From the NCBI GenBank assembly GCA_023426855.1, contig JAEZBU010000059.1, positions 1 through 15,390 of the forward strand: a stretch of DNA of 15,390 bases, written 5' to 3'. The stretch is from Pseudomonadota bacterium. GTDB taxonomy: Bacteria; Pseudomonadota; Alphaproteobacteria; Rhizobiales; Hyphomicrobiaceae. Below the pieces are notes generated by a model that did no database searches, was not told the origin of the DNA, and saw only the letters and a list, made by a program, of their open reading frames with translations. Shown here in pieces: positions 1-7,581 of this stretch; position 1 is the stretch's first letter; each line of letters opens with the position of its first letter. The translations under genes and the position numbers were made by a program.

Positions 1-92
1 GCAGCCAAAAGTGCAACTTCAAGGTCCCAAGCCAACAACGGCTCGTCCTCAACGAGCAAAATTCTCAATCCTGCTAAAGCTTTCTGGGTCAT
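1..92 (-). CDS. Response regulator receiver protein (partial, N-terminus only)
   Basis: Thirty codons are visible from an ATG at 92 before the window ends. The product reads MTQKALAGLRILLVEDEPLL followed by AWDLEVALLA. The hydrophobic strand ILLV followed by E15-D16-E17 is the first beta strand and acidic pocket of a CheY-like receiver domain. The phospho-acceptor Asp and any output domain lie outside the window. The gene is on the same strand as, and 121 nt downstream of, the HWE kinase, so it is the likely phosphorelay partner. In Hyphomicrobiales such kinases are often paired with single-domain response regulators. No good Shine-Dalgarno sequence precedes the ATG, so the start is less certain than the family call. 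Confidence 0.8.
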   Translation of the reverse strand, partial: MTQKALAGLRILLVEDEPLLAWDLEVALLA

Positions 93-213
93 ACTGGAAA
101 AGACCCATGAGCCGCTTAGAAGTTCCCCGATTCCGAACTTATCACGACCAATTTAAGCTCGAGCCACCCAAATGCCACAACGCAGACGACAGACATCCAG
201 CCAGCGCTGCGTG

Positions 214-3200
214 CTAAGGCGTATCGGCAAAGACGATCATTCCCAGGAGATGTGAGGTGCGCGCGCCATCTTCGGAGATCGGGAGCACGACATACTCAAA
301 CGTGAGCGGAAGCCCGCCCTGCAGCGGCGCGCTGGCCCAGTCATAGCAACAACGCGTTTCGCGCACCGCTCTCCGGTAGGCGCCATCCAGCATTCGTAGA
401 AATTCGGCCGGATCGCCGCGCCTCCCGACAGCGCACTGGAGCTTCTCCAAACGTTTCACCAATGCGGCACCGATCCAGGAAATTTCAAACAACGGCTCCT
501 CGGGACTGCCGCCAACTGAGACAATGAAAGCATTTCCGGCGCCAGGCATCGTATCGAGATGGAGCTTGTCCAGGCTGGGCAAACTTCGCCCGTTTTTGAG
601 CTGCGCCCATGAGCGGCGAACAGCCTGCAACTCGTAAGCCGCGGTCTGCGGCAGCTCATCACCACTGTCGCCAACCCTCATCTCTGCGGCAACGCATGTC
701 GCCGGAACACTCAGGTGCCATTCGATTCCATGCGGCTTCCATTCCAACTGCGCATCGCCATCCAGGGCGCGGCTGACCATGGTCTCGACAACGGTGCTGC
801 CAAACCCACGCTCCGAAGGCTTGGAAACCTCCGGGCCGCCGCTTTCCCGCCAATTCATCCGGAAGCGACGATGCCCATCGCGACTTTCAATTTCCCAGCC
901 TATTTCGATACGTCCCGACGGCGTACTGAGTGCACCATGCTTGGAGGCATTGGTCGCCAGCTCATGCAGCGCCAAGCCGATGTTTTGAGCTGCCTCCGGC
1001 TTCAACGACACCAGCGGCCCTGACAGGACCAACCGATCCTCGGACCGATCCACGAACGGCGCCAACTGTGCCCGCACCAGTTCCATGACTGGCACACCAC
1101 GCCAATCCTGATTGACCAGCAGATCGTGCGATTGCGCCAACCCTGCGACGCGCGCATTGAAACGAACATTGAAATCCTGAATGTCGCGGCTGGTGCGCGC
1201 GGTCTGCCGCGCCATCGCCTGTATCACTGCCAGCAGGTTTTTGGAGCGATGCGACAGCTCCCGCATTATAAAGCGCGTGTGATCTTCTCTGCGCTTTTGC
1301 TCAGAAATATCGCGAAACATCATCGATACAGCGATGATCCGCCCGTGGGCGTCGCGCATCGGCGAGGCACTGATCGAAACCGGCACGGAGGTGCCATCTT
1401 TGCGCCGTCGCAGAACTTCGCGCCGCACATCCTCGCCTTTGATGGCAGGATCGGAGATCCCACCAGGATCATCTCTACTACCTTCAATCATCAGGAATTC
1501 GGCCGGCTGCCCGATTGCCTCAGACGCGGTGTAGCCAAACATGCGCTCCGCCCCCGGATTCCAACTCCTCACCCGGCCATCTGGCGACGTACTGACAATC
1601 GCATCGGGAGCAAATTCGACGATCGCAGCAAGATGTGCCTGCACCAACTGCGCCTTTTTTTCTTCGGTTATGTCCTCACAAATAACGCCGAGCCCGGCGA
1701 CCTCGCCGTCCACGCGCAATGGATAAAATTGCGCGACCCATATGCGATCGCCATTGGGTTGATCTGGCGTTGTTCCAGAAAATTCCAACCCTGTAATTGG
1801 CTCTCCAGTTTTGAGGACATGGCGAAATCGCGGCTCGATAATTTGCGAAACGCATGGCGCCATTTTCAGAATATGTTTTCCGAGCAACCGTTCGGCCGGC
1901 AACCCGATCATTTCTGCCAAGACCTGATTTATACGCCTGATGCGTAACCGACGATCAAGCAGGGCCAGTCCGATCGTCGCGGAATCGTATAACGACTGCA
2001 GCTCGTCCAAGCGCTCGGCGGTTTCCCGAAGCAAAGTTTCGCGATGTGCCTGCGACTGCTTTTCTTCGGTTATATCCTGATCAATACCTCTGGCGGTGCG
2101 TGCGCGGCCGTCCGGCCCCAACTCAACCGTCCCGCGCGAACTGACCCAGATCACCTCTCCATTTGGCCGGATAAACTTGAACTCGGAGACAAACGGCCCG
2201 CCTTGTTCCATCTGCATCAAGGCTTCGCTGCGAATGCGATCGCGATCCGTTTCATCGATATACGACCAGAATACATCCCGCTGAGGAGGATTTAGCGTTT
2301 CTGGAAATCCGTACAAAACCGCCATCTCCGGCGACCACTTCGCATCTTTGTTCTTAAAATCGTATTCCCAAACACCGGCCCCGGCAGCGGTCAACGCCAG
2401 GCGCAGCCGCTCCTTGCTCGTCCCCAGTTCGCGTATCGATGTTACGAGAGCCGCGCCGACACGATCGGCTTCGACAAGGCCGGTACGGGGCGCAACATCA
2501 AATCGTGTGTAATCGGGAATGTTGGTCAGAAATTGTATCGGCGCGGCGATGCGGCGCGCGAACAGCGCTGCCAGGCCGATCGACGAACAAATCAATATCA
2601 CGGCCATTACCGCGAACCGTAGCCATTCCTTTCGTGCTACCGATTGCAGGGCTGCTTCAGGTACAGCCGCTTCAACGACCCAGTTTGTTAAACTCGACGA
2701 ACGGATGGCTCTTATAACCTCCACACCATTTCTATTGATCCCCTTGGCCACTGGCACATTATGTTCAATCTGTTCGGCCGCCGACTTGGATACCAAACTG
2801 CCAATAGTCCCCTCGCCTTCAGTAGAAACGGCAATCAATCGGCCGCTTTTATCTGCGATGCTTACAGATGCTGTACGAGTGCCGAGATCCTTATCCAACA
2901 GCGGAAGCAATATTTCCGTTGGGATAGCCACCGTTAAGACATACCTGAATTGTCCCTCTACGATCACCGGAATCCGCACGCCGACCATCGGCTTAACGGG
3001 CTGTCCTTCATAAAATAGACCCGTTATTTCCGGCATGCCGGACTGAAGGACGCTTCTGATCAGCTCGATGTCATCAGGCGGAGGGTATGGCACCCCCGAT
3101 GGCAAAGACGTGTTTGCGACCTGGGTGCCTTTGGCCAGATCGACTATAACCACCCAGCCATGAGAACCCTGCATCTCTCGGCTGCGTCGTTCAAAGCCCT

Positions 3201-3471
3201 CGTAATCGCCTGCTTGAAGCAGGGGCGATGAGGCCAGCGCTTCGCCGAGGCGCCAATACCCCATCATCTCGCGTTCCATATCGCTGGAGAGGTTGTCCAC
3301 AGCGGCCAGAATACGAGCCTCTACGCTCGCGCGCTCAGAAGCCATCAATTGCCGAAGCGCCAAGCCGCCAAGTGCGATCGTAGGCAGAAGTATGGCCAAA
3401 CACATCGCCAGGAGCAGCGCGGACAATGGCCAACCCCGCCGACGATCCAACCGCACCTCAGAGTTACCCAC
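214..3471 (-). CDS. Membrane HWE-family sensor histidine kinase with three PAS domains and a C-terminal PAS_5-like domain
   Basis: Product of 1085 aa, numbered from the GTG at 3471. Membrane segments at about 14-39 and 283-305 enclose a roughly 240-residue extracytoplasmic sensor region (Cache-like by size and layout). A HAMP-like stretch (305-354) and three PAS domains (about 355-469, 489-604, 613-725) follow. The HWE kinase core has phospho-acceptor H741 in ELSHRSKN, the N-box HELATNASKHG (N841) and the W-x-E motif (874-876). A further domain at about 934-1079 resembles PAS_5. The protein should autophosphorylate and pass phosphate to a response regulator; one lies downstream at 1-92. Start choice: GTG 3471 has GGAGG five bases upstream. 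The in-frame ATG at 3504 (11 residues longer) has no ribosome site and abuts an EcfG-like -10. The reading frame stays open to 3966, but that extension is antisense to the DUF883 gene. Confidence 0.9.
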   Translation of the reverse strand: MGNSEVRLDRRRGWPLSALLLAMCLAILLPTIALGGLALRQLMASERASVEARILAAVDNLSSDMEREMMGYWRLGEALASSPLLQAGDYEGFERRSREMQGSHGWVVIVDLAKGTQVANTSLPSGVPYPPPDDIELIRSVLQSGMPEITGLFYEGQPVKPMVGVRIPVIVEGQFRYVLTVAIPTEILLPLLDKDLGTRTASVSIADKSGRLIAVSTEGEGTIGSLVSKSAAEQIEHNVPVAKGINRNGVEVIRAIRSSSLTNWVVEAAVPEAALQSVARKEWLRFAVMAVILICSSIGLAALFARRIAAPIQFLTNIPDYTRFDVAPRTGLVEADRVGAALVTSIRELGTSKERLRLALTAAGAGVWEYDFKNKDAKWSPEMAVLYGFPETLNPPQRDVFWSYIDETDRDRIRSEALMQMEQGGPFVSEFKFIRPNGEVIWVSSRGTVELGPDGRARTARGIDQDITEEKQSQAHRETLLRETAERLDELQSLYDSATIGLALLDRRLRIRRINQVLAEMIGLPAERLLGKHILKMAPCVSQIIEPRFRHVLKTGEPITGLEFSGTTPDQPNGDRIWVAQFYPLRVDGEVAGLGVICEDITEEKKAQLVQAHLAAIVEFAPDAIVSTSPDGRVRSWNPGAERMFGYTASEAIGQPAEFLMIEGSRDDPGGISDPAIKGEDVRREVLRRRKDGTSVPVSISASPMRDAHGRIIAVSMMFRDISEQKRREDHTRFIMRELSHRSKNLLAVIQAMARQTARTSRDIQDFNVRFNARVAGLAQSHDLLVNQDWRGVPVMELVRAQLAPFVDRSEDRLVLSGPLVSLKPEAAQNIGLALHELATNASKHGALSTPSGRIEIGWEIESRDGHRRFRMNWRESGGPEVSKPSERGFGSTVVETMVSRALDGDAQLEWKPHGIEWHLSVPATCVAAEMRVGDSGDELPQTAAYELQAVRRSWAQLKNGRSLPSLDKLHLDTMPGAGNAFIVSVGGSPEEPLFEISWIGAALVKRLEKLQCAVGRRGDPAEFLRMLDGAYRRAVRETRCCYDWASAPLQGGLPLTFEYVVLPISEDGARTSHLLGMIVFADTP

Positions 3472-3474
3472 GAT

Positions 3475-3486
3475 GCCCTCCAGGAC
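3475..3486 (-). promoter_or_regulatory. Ribosome binding site deciding the HWE kinase start
   Basis: On the minus strand TGGAGG is followed by GCATC and then GTG (3471-3469). The 5-nt spacing is good. The alternative ATG at 3504 is preceded by a pyrimidine-rich stretch with no purine-rich site, so the GTG is preferred. Confidence 0.55.
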
Positions 3487-3508
3487 ACCGAGCACAGACG
3501 ACATATGA

Positions 3509-3533
3509 CACGGAAGGAGAGCGTTTTGGTTCC
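3509..3533 (-). promoter_or_regulatory. EcfG-like (general stress response) promoter of the HWE kinase, near-match
   Basis: The minus strand reads GGAAC (3533-3529), 16 bases, then CGTG (3512-3509). The EcfG consensus is GGAAC-N16/17-CGTT, so one base of the -10 differs. Transcription would start near 3500, downstream of the ATG at 3504, which fits translation from the GTG at 3471. The promoter role is inferred from sequence only. Confidence 0.45.
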
Positions 3534-3621
3534 CGCCGTGTCGCATACCTTTATCTGGGTAACGAAATTCGCCTTGGCGAGCCCATGCGGCATGCGGACC
3601 TTGATCAAGCAAGCGTACTCG

Positions 3622-3647
3622 GGAACCAGGCGGCGGGCGTTTGCGTT
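3622..3647 (+). promoter_or_regulatory. EcfG-type promoter of the DUF883 gene, perfect consensus
   Basis: GGAAC (3622-3626), exactly 17 bases, then CGTT (3644-3647). This matches the general-stress sigma EcfG/RpoE2/SigT consensus of alphaproteobacteria. The -10 ends 43 bases before the start codon of the DUF883 gene at 3691. A second CGTT at 3638-3641 has a spacing too short to be used. Confidence 0.75.
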
Positions 3648-3690
3648 TTTGCCTTAACCGGAAACTGTATCGGCAGCGGAAAAGAGCGGC

Positions 3691-4236
3691 ATGACCTCCC
3701 CAACCAAGTCCATGACTGAAGTCTCGAGCGATGTTGCAGATAAGATGCAAGAGTTGAGGGATGAATTGACCAAGCTGAGTGGCCAAGTGCAAACGTACCT
3801 CTCGGATCGCGCTGACGACGTGAAAGAGGGCGCTAGCCAGGTAGCTGAGAATACTGGGGATCTCATTCGCGAAAATCCGCTGCCTGCAATCGGTATCGCG
3901 CTTGGTGTCGGTGTTCTGCTGGGCTTTATGGTTCCAAAACGCAAGCCCCGTTACGCCCGTCGCCACGACTTCGGTCGGCGAGCCAGCCGCGACATCAACC
4001 GCATGGCATCGAGCTTGAGTGATGCCGCGTCAAACCTGCGGCATACCATCGAAGCCAGCAGATCGCGTGCGCAGGATGTGGTGCATCGTGCCAGCGATCC
4101 TGCACTGTTCGAGCGCTTGGCGACCCTTGCGACGGGATTTCTGGAATCGTCGCGCTCGACGGCTTCGTCGGTGGCGTCAGCCGGTGAGAAGACGGCGCGC
4201 AAGGTGGCGGACAGCCTGGCGGGCGCAGGCCGCTAG
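3691..4236 (+). CDS. DUF883 (ElaB/YqjD/CsbD-like) membrane-anchored stress protein
   Basis: Product of 181 aa. Residues 10-60 form an amphipathic, coiled-coil-like segment (DVADKMQELRDELTKL region). A single transmembrane helix follows at about 62-81 (ENPLPAIGIALGVGVLLGFM), with a basic KRKPR stop-transfer signal. This ENP-x-x-A-x-GIA-x-GVG-x-LLG pattern is the hallmark of the DUF883 family, whose E. coli members YqjD and ElaB are inner-membrane, ribosome-associated, stationary-phase proteins. Here the helix is followed by a further 100 residues of Arg/Ser/Ala-rich amphipathic sequence, while the E. coli proteins end soon after it. Start at 3691 is supported by GGAAAAGAG upstream; a Met at 3712 is an alternative. 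A perfect EcfG-type promoter precedes it, which fits a stress role. The gene is divergent from the HWE kinase. Confidence 0.85.
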   Translation: MTSPTKSMTEVSSDVADKMQELRDELTKLSGQVQTYLSDRADDVKEGASQVAENTGDLIRENPLPAIGIALGVGVLLGFMVPKRKPRYARRHDFGRRASRDINRMASSLSDAASNLRHTIEASRSRAQDVVHRASDPALFERLATLATGFLESSRSTASSVASAGEKTARKVADSLAGAGR

Positions 4237-4249
4237 ACTGGAAAAGCGA

Positions 4250-4281
4250 AGCCCGGAAAAAGCGTTGGCTTTATCCGGGCT
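4250..4281 (+). terminator. Hairpin terminator between convergent genes
   Basis: AGCCCGGA (4250-4257) pairs with TCCGGGCT (4274-4281). After one mismatch the stem continues as AAAGC/GCTTT around a GTTG loop. It lies 13 bases after the DUF883 stop and before the end of the convergent dehydrogenase gene. The T-tracts outside the stem are poor on both strands, so it may serve either direction weakly. Confidence 0.6.
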
Positions 4282-4318
4282 CATTATCAAGCAACATACT
4301 TGCAGGCGCTGGATGGGC

Positions 4319-5089
4319 TCAGTGCATCCAGAGACCGCCGGTCACGTTAATCGACTGGCCGGTCATGTAGCTGGATTCCTCGGACGCCAGGAACACCGCA
4401 ACCCGGGCGATGTCTTCCGGAAGGCCAACGCGACCGACCGGGATGCCCGATTCACGCTCTTTCGCAGTTTTCAGTCCTTGTTCGATGGACTTCTTGTCTG
4501 CCTCGTCGCGCATGCGCGTGGCGACGATGGTGCCAGGGCAGATCGCGTTTACGTTGATGCCTTTCGGAGCCAGTTCCGCGGCCAGCGTCTGGGTGATGCC
4601 GATCACGGCGAACTTGGATGAGCAATAAGCGCCGTACGATGCCTTGCCGATCTTGCCGAACCACGACGCTGTATTGATAATGCGGCCGGAGCTGCGCGCT
4701 TCCATGTGCGGCACCACGGCCTTGCAGCCATAGAAGACGCCGTCAGCATTGATGCGATAGCACTGCTTCCAGTCTTCGATCGACGTTTCCGCGATGGTAC
4801 CGACGCGGATGATGCCGGCGTTATTATACATGAAGTCGATCTTGCCGAACTTGGCGATGACGTCCTGGACGCTGGCATTCACCTGCTCCCACTCGCCCAC
4901 ATCGACCTGTGCAGCATAGGACCGGCGGCCTTCTTTTGCGACGAGTGCGGCGGTCTCCTGCACGCCAGCCAGGTCGATGTCGACCGTCGCGACATCGCAG
5001 CCTTCCTGGGCGAGACGAACCGCGATCGCGCGGCCAATTCCTGATGCCGCCCCGGTTACCAGAGCTACCTTACCGTCCAACTTGTACAT
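4319..5089 (-). CDS. SDR-family NAD(P)-dependent oxidoreductase
   Basis: Product of 256 aa, the usual length of a classical short-chain dehydrogenase (3-oxoacyl-ACP reductase/glucose dehydrogenase type). The cofactor loop is TGAASGIG (12-19). Aspartates at the end of beta-2 (VDID, 37-39) favour NAD over NADP. NNAG is at 89-92, the catalytic Asn probably N114, then S142, Y155 and K159 (YCSSK). The C-terminal SINVTGG is typical. It should oxidise or reduce a secondary alcohol/ketone in the cytoplasm. It is the last gene of the ABC-transporter operon, 11 nt after the flavoprotein stop, with AGGA upstream of its ATG. The substrate cannot be told; a sugar-acid, polyol or alicyclic alcohol taken up by the transporter is the natural guess. 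Confidence 0.9.
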   Translation of the reverse strand: MYKLDGKVALVTGAASGIGRAIAVRLAQEGCDVATVDIDLAGVQETAALVAKEGRRSYAAQVDVGEWEQVNASVQDVIAKFGKIDFMYNNAGIIRVGTIAETSIEDWKQCYRINADGVFYGCKAVVPHMEARSSGRIINTASWFGKIGKASYGAYCSSKFAVIGITQTLAAELAPKGINVNAICPGTIVATRMRDEADKKSIEQGLKTAKERESGIPVGRVGLPEDIARVAVFLASEESSYMTGQSINVTGGLWMH

Positions 5090-5100
5090 GTTTCCTGTCC

Positions 5101-6648
5101 TCAGTGAATTTTCGTCGACGCAACCGGGCTCGCCGATTGCGAAGTCTTTCCCGCGTCGCTGTCCGAGCCGAACGCTGCATATTTGCCGGCGAGCCGGCCT
5201 GATGTCAGAGCCCAGCCGAGGTGATGGCCGTGGCCTTCCAGCAGCACGCCGCCCTGGCCACTCGATCCGGCGCCATACAGCCCCGGAATTGGCTGGCCGG
5301 TCCGATCCAGAATTTCAAAACGGGTCGAAATGCGTGGCGAGCCGTCCGTTATCGGAATCCAGCTCTTTGCCGGCCCCAGCACGTGGAATGGCGCCTGCCC
5401 GATCGGAGGCTTACCAGCCGGAAGTTTGGCGTTGTGCGCGTTGATCGTCTCGCGCAGTTGCGCAGCCGGAATGCCGACCTTTTGCGCCAGCTCTTCCAGC
5501 GTGGAAGCGCTTGCATAAACGTCTTTGCGATTGCGCTTGTAGTCGGCGAGATAGGCGTAAGCCACACCCGGCGCGGTCGAAATGAAGTTTGGCCAGGCCT
5601 CGAATTTCCGTGCGATCGCATCGTCCATGATGATGTACGCGACACGGTCTGGCTGCTTCGGAATTGCGAAATGCGGCTTGTTGTTTTCGTCGACGAACCG
5701 TTCGCCCTTCTTATTGACCAGGATGGCGCCTTCCTCGAACAGCTTGGGCGCCGGTGCCAGGAACGTCGTGACGAACATCATCAGAAACGGACGCAGCAGC
5801 CAGGACGGCATGTATTCAAGCGACCAGCGCATGAACAGGCCGACCGGCCGCCAGGGCGGGATCATCGCGATCAACTTGCGCGTTGGCGGCGCGACGAAGC
5901 GGATTTCGGGACCGAACACCACATCGCCATTGACCAGTTCGGCGCCAACCGACATCGCAAGGCGTTGCCCATCGCCCGTGCTGGTCTCGTTGATGCCTTC
6001 AATGTCGGCGCGATCCGCGGCGAGGTACGTGCTCTTCAGCTCCGGACTGGAACTATAATCGCCCGCTGCCAGCACGACACCGGAGCGCGCCATGAACCGC
6101 TGCGTCGTTCCTGCGACATCGCATGCAACGCCGGTCACGCGATTGCCGGCGCGAAGCAACTCGACAGCACGTGCGTTCGTGCGAACCTCGACGCCAAAGC
6201 GGCGCGCACTCTTTTCAAGATGGTAGATGTAACTGCGCGAATTCGGCAGGATGTTGTGCATGCGCGGCACGCGATGCGGCGGCTCGGCCATCGGTCCGAA
6301 GAACACGATGCCCATATCGGTCAGCCAATTGATCGTGTCGGGCGAATGCTCGACCAGCAAGCGGCGCAATTCGAGGTTATCCTTCAGATCGGGATCGTGG
6401 CCGGCTGCCTTGGCGAACAGAGCCATATCCTCAAAGTGCGCCTGAGGCGTATCGACGATGCCTTTCTTGGCCTGAAAGGGTGTCGAACTGGACGTAATGG
6501 AGCCAACGGACCGACCGGTCGTCCCACCAATCTGCGGGTTTTTCTCCAGCAGAATGACTTTTCGGCCCAGCCGAGCAGCTTCGATTGCTGCTGCCAGGCC
6601 TGCCCCGCCGCCGCCAACAACAACGACATCCGCTTCAGTTACCGACAC
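5101..6648 (-). CDS. FAD-dependent oxidoreductase (fumarate reductase/3-ketosteroid dehydrogenase-like flavoprotein)
   Basis: Product of 515 aa from a GTG start at 6648, preceded by GGTGGAAG. The N-terminal dinucleotide-binding fold has VVVGGGGAGLAAA (GxGxxG at 12-17) and E35 for the FAD ribose, followed by GGTTGRS. A second FAD-contact block near the C-terminus reads GLYGAGSSGQGGVLLEGHG (457-475). This is the FAD_binding_2 architecture shared by fumarate reductases, 3-ketosteroid delta-1-dehydrogenases and related alpha,beta-dehydrogenases. A hydrophobic stretch in the cap region (about 271-300) is discussed in the findings. It is the fourth gene of the operon, just before an SDR dehydrogenase, so it probably introduces or reduces a C=C bond, or oxidises an alcohol, in the same pathway. 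The substrate is unknown. Confidence 0.85.
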   Translation of the reverse strand: MSVTEADVVVVGGGGAGLAAAIEAARLGRKVILLEKNPQIGGTTGRSVGSITSSSTPFQAKKGIVDTPQAHFEDMALFAKAAGHDPDLKDNLELRRLLVEHSPDTINWLTDMGIVFFGPMAEPPHRVPRMHNILPNSRSYIYHLEKSARRFGVEVRTNARAVELLRAGNRVTGVACDVAGTTQRFMARSGVVLAAGDYSSSPELKSTYLAADRADIEGINETSTGDGQRLAMSVGAELVNGDVVFGPEIRFVAPPTRKLIAMIPPWRPVGLFMRWSLEYMPSWLLRPFLMMFVTTFLAPAPKLFEEGAILVNKKGERFVDENNKPHFAIPKQPDRVAYIIMDDAIARKFEAWPNFISTAPGVAYAYLADYKRNRKDVYASASTLEELAQKVGIPAAQLRETINAHNAKLPAGKPPIGQAPFHVLGPAKSWIPITDGSPRISTRFEILDRTGQPIPGLYGAGSSGQGGVLLEGHGHHLGWALTSGRLAGKYAAFGSDSDAGKTSQSASPVASTKIH

Positions 6649-6686
6649 TTGCTTCCACCCTTTTTGTTTCGCTCACGATTTCCCGC

Positions 6687-6721
6687 GCCGAAGCCTCGGC
6701 AGGCCATTGCGCCGCCGAGGC
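6687..6721 (-). terminator. Intercistronic hairpin between permease and flavoprotein genes
   Basis: GCCTCGGC (6693-6700) pairs with GCCGAGGC (6714-6721) over a 13-base loop. A competing smaller stem, GCCGA (6687-6691) with TCGGC (6696-6700), shares one arm. No T-tract follows directly, so it is more likely an mRNA stability, processing or partial attenuation element than a full stop. Confidence 0.4.
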
Positions 6722-6741
6722 CTCCTGATAGCGCGCTCGTC

Positions 6742-7581
6742 TTATCCTTTGACGGCTCCTGCGCCCCAGCCTGCAATCAGATAACGCTGAACAGCCAGGA
6801 AGAAGAGCAGTGCCGGGATCGAGATCATGACGCCGGCGGCCATGACCATGCCCCAGTCGGTGACGGTCGACTCGTAAAGGTCCTGAATACCGACCGGGAG
6901 CGTCTTGAGGTCATCAGCGCCGATCAACACCCGCGCGAAAAGATAATCGTTCCACGCGACGATGAACGTGAAGATCGAAACCGCGATCACGCCCGGCAGA
7001 GCCAGTGGAAAAATGATACGCACCACAGCCTGTGGCCGTGAGCAGCCATCGATCATGGCAGCCTCTTCCAGATCCACCGGGATCGATTGGAAGAACGAGC
7101 GCAGCAGCCACATGCAAAATGGCAGGCAGAAGGTGGTGTACGCCAGGATCAAGCCCAGATGCGAGTTAGTCAGCCCTGCCTGGCGCATCATGATGTAGAA
7201 CGGGATCACGATCATGATCGGCGCGAACATATAAGTGAACAGCATCACGCCAGCGATGAAATCGCGTCCTTTGAACATGAAGCGCGTGATGCCGTATGCC
7301 GCCAGACTGCCGACGATGATGGTGAGGAGTGTCGTACCGCCAGCCACGATCAGCGAGTTCTTGAAGTAGATCCAGAACTTGGTCTGCTCGAAAAGTCGCG
7401 TGTAGGCGGCGAACGTTGGCTCGCTCGTCCAGAAGGTTGGGATGGCCGTCAGGATTTCCCGATCCGGCTTGATGGATGTCAGAAACATCCACAGAAGCGG
7501 AAATCCGCACAGCATGACGAGAACGAAGGCTGCCGAATAACGGCCGACCCACGCGAGTGCGTTCGTGAGTCTCGGGTTCAT
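6742..7581 (-). CDS. Carbohydrate ABC transporter permease, MalG-type (CUT1)
   Basis: Product of 279 aa with about six membrane helices, the standard size for a MalG-like permease. The cytoplasmic coupling (EAA) loop is at 172-197: EEAAMIDGC, then an FPLALPG end, which contacts the ATPase. The short N-terminus and the C-terminal AGWGAGAVKG tail are typical of the family. It forms the inner-membrane channel with the MalF-type partner encoded just upstream; the two genes overlap by 4 nt (ATGA), a sign of translational coupling. Like the rest of the operon it depends on an ATP-binding subunit that is not encoded in this window. Confidence 0.93.
   Translation of the reverse strand: MNPRLTNALAWVGRYSAAFVLVMLCGFPLLWMFLTSIKPDREILTAIPTFWTSEPTFAAYTRLFEQTKFWIYFKNSLIVAGGTTLLTIIVGSLAAYGITRFMFKGRDFIAGVMLFTYMFAPIMIVIPFYIMMRQAGLTNSHLGLILAYTTFCLPFCMWLLRSFFQSIPVDLEEAAMIDGCSRPQAVVRIIFPLALPGVIAVSIFTFIVAWNDYLFARVLIGADDLKTLPVGIQDLYESTVTDWGMVMAAGVMISIPALLFFLAVQRYLIAGWGAGAVKG

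Noticed and set aside
104..126. EcfG promoter before the response-regulator gene
   Set aside because: GGAAC is present on the minus strand (126-122), but at 16-17 bases the sequence is GGTC or GTCT, not xGTT, and the start codon would be too close.
11..217. 68-codon frame on the plus strand at the left edge
   Set aside because: It is antisense to the response-regulator start and the intergenic gap and looks like a shadow.
1126..1947. 273-codon open frame on the plus strand
   Set aside because: Antisense to the PAS and kinase domains of the HWE kinase gene.
3505..3966. N-terminal extension of the kinase frame to 3966
   Set aside because: It is antisense to the well-supported DUF883 gene, covers the divergent promoters, and shows no kinase or membrane features.
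5221..7041. 606-codon open frame on the plus strand
   Set aside because: It is antisense to the flavoprotein and permease genes, which have clear family motifs; its Arg/His-rich product is typical of GC-rich shadow frames.
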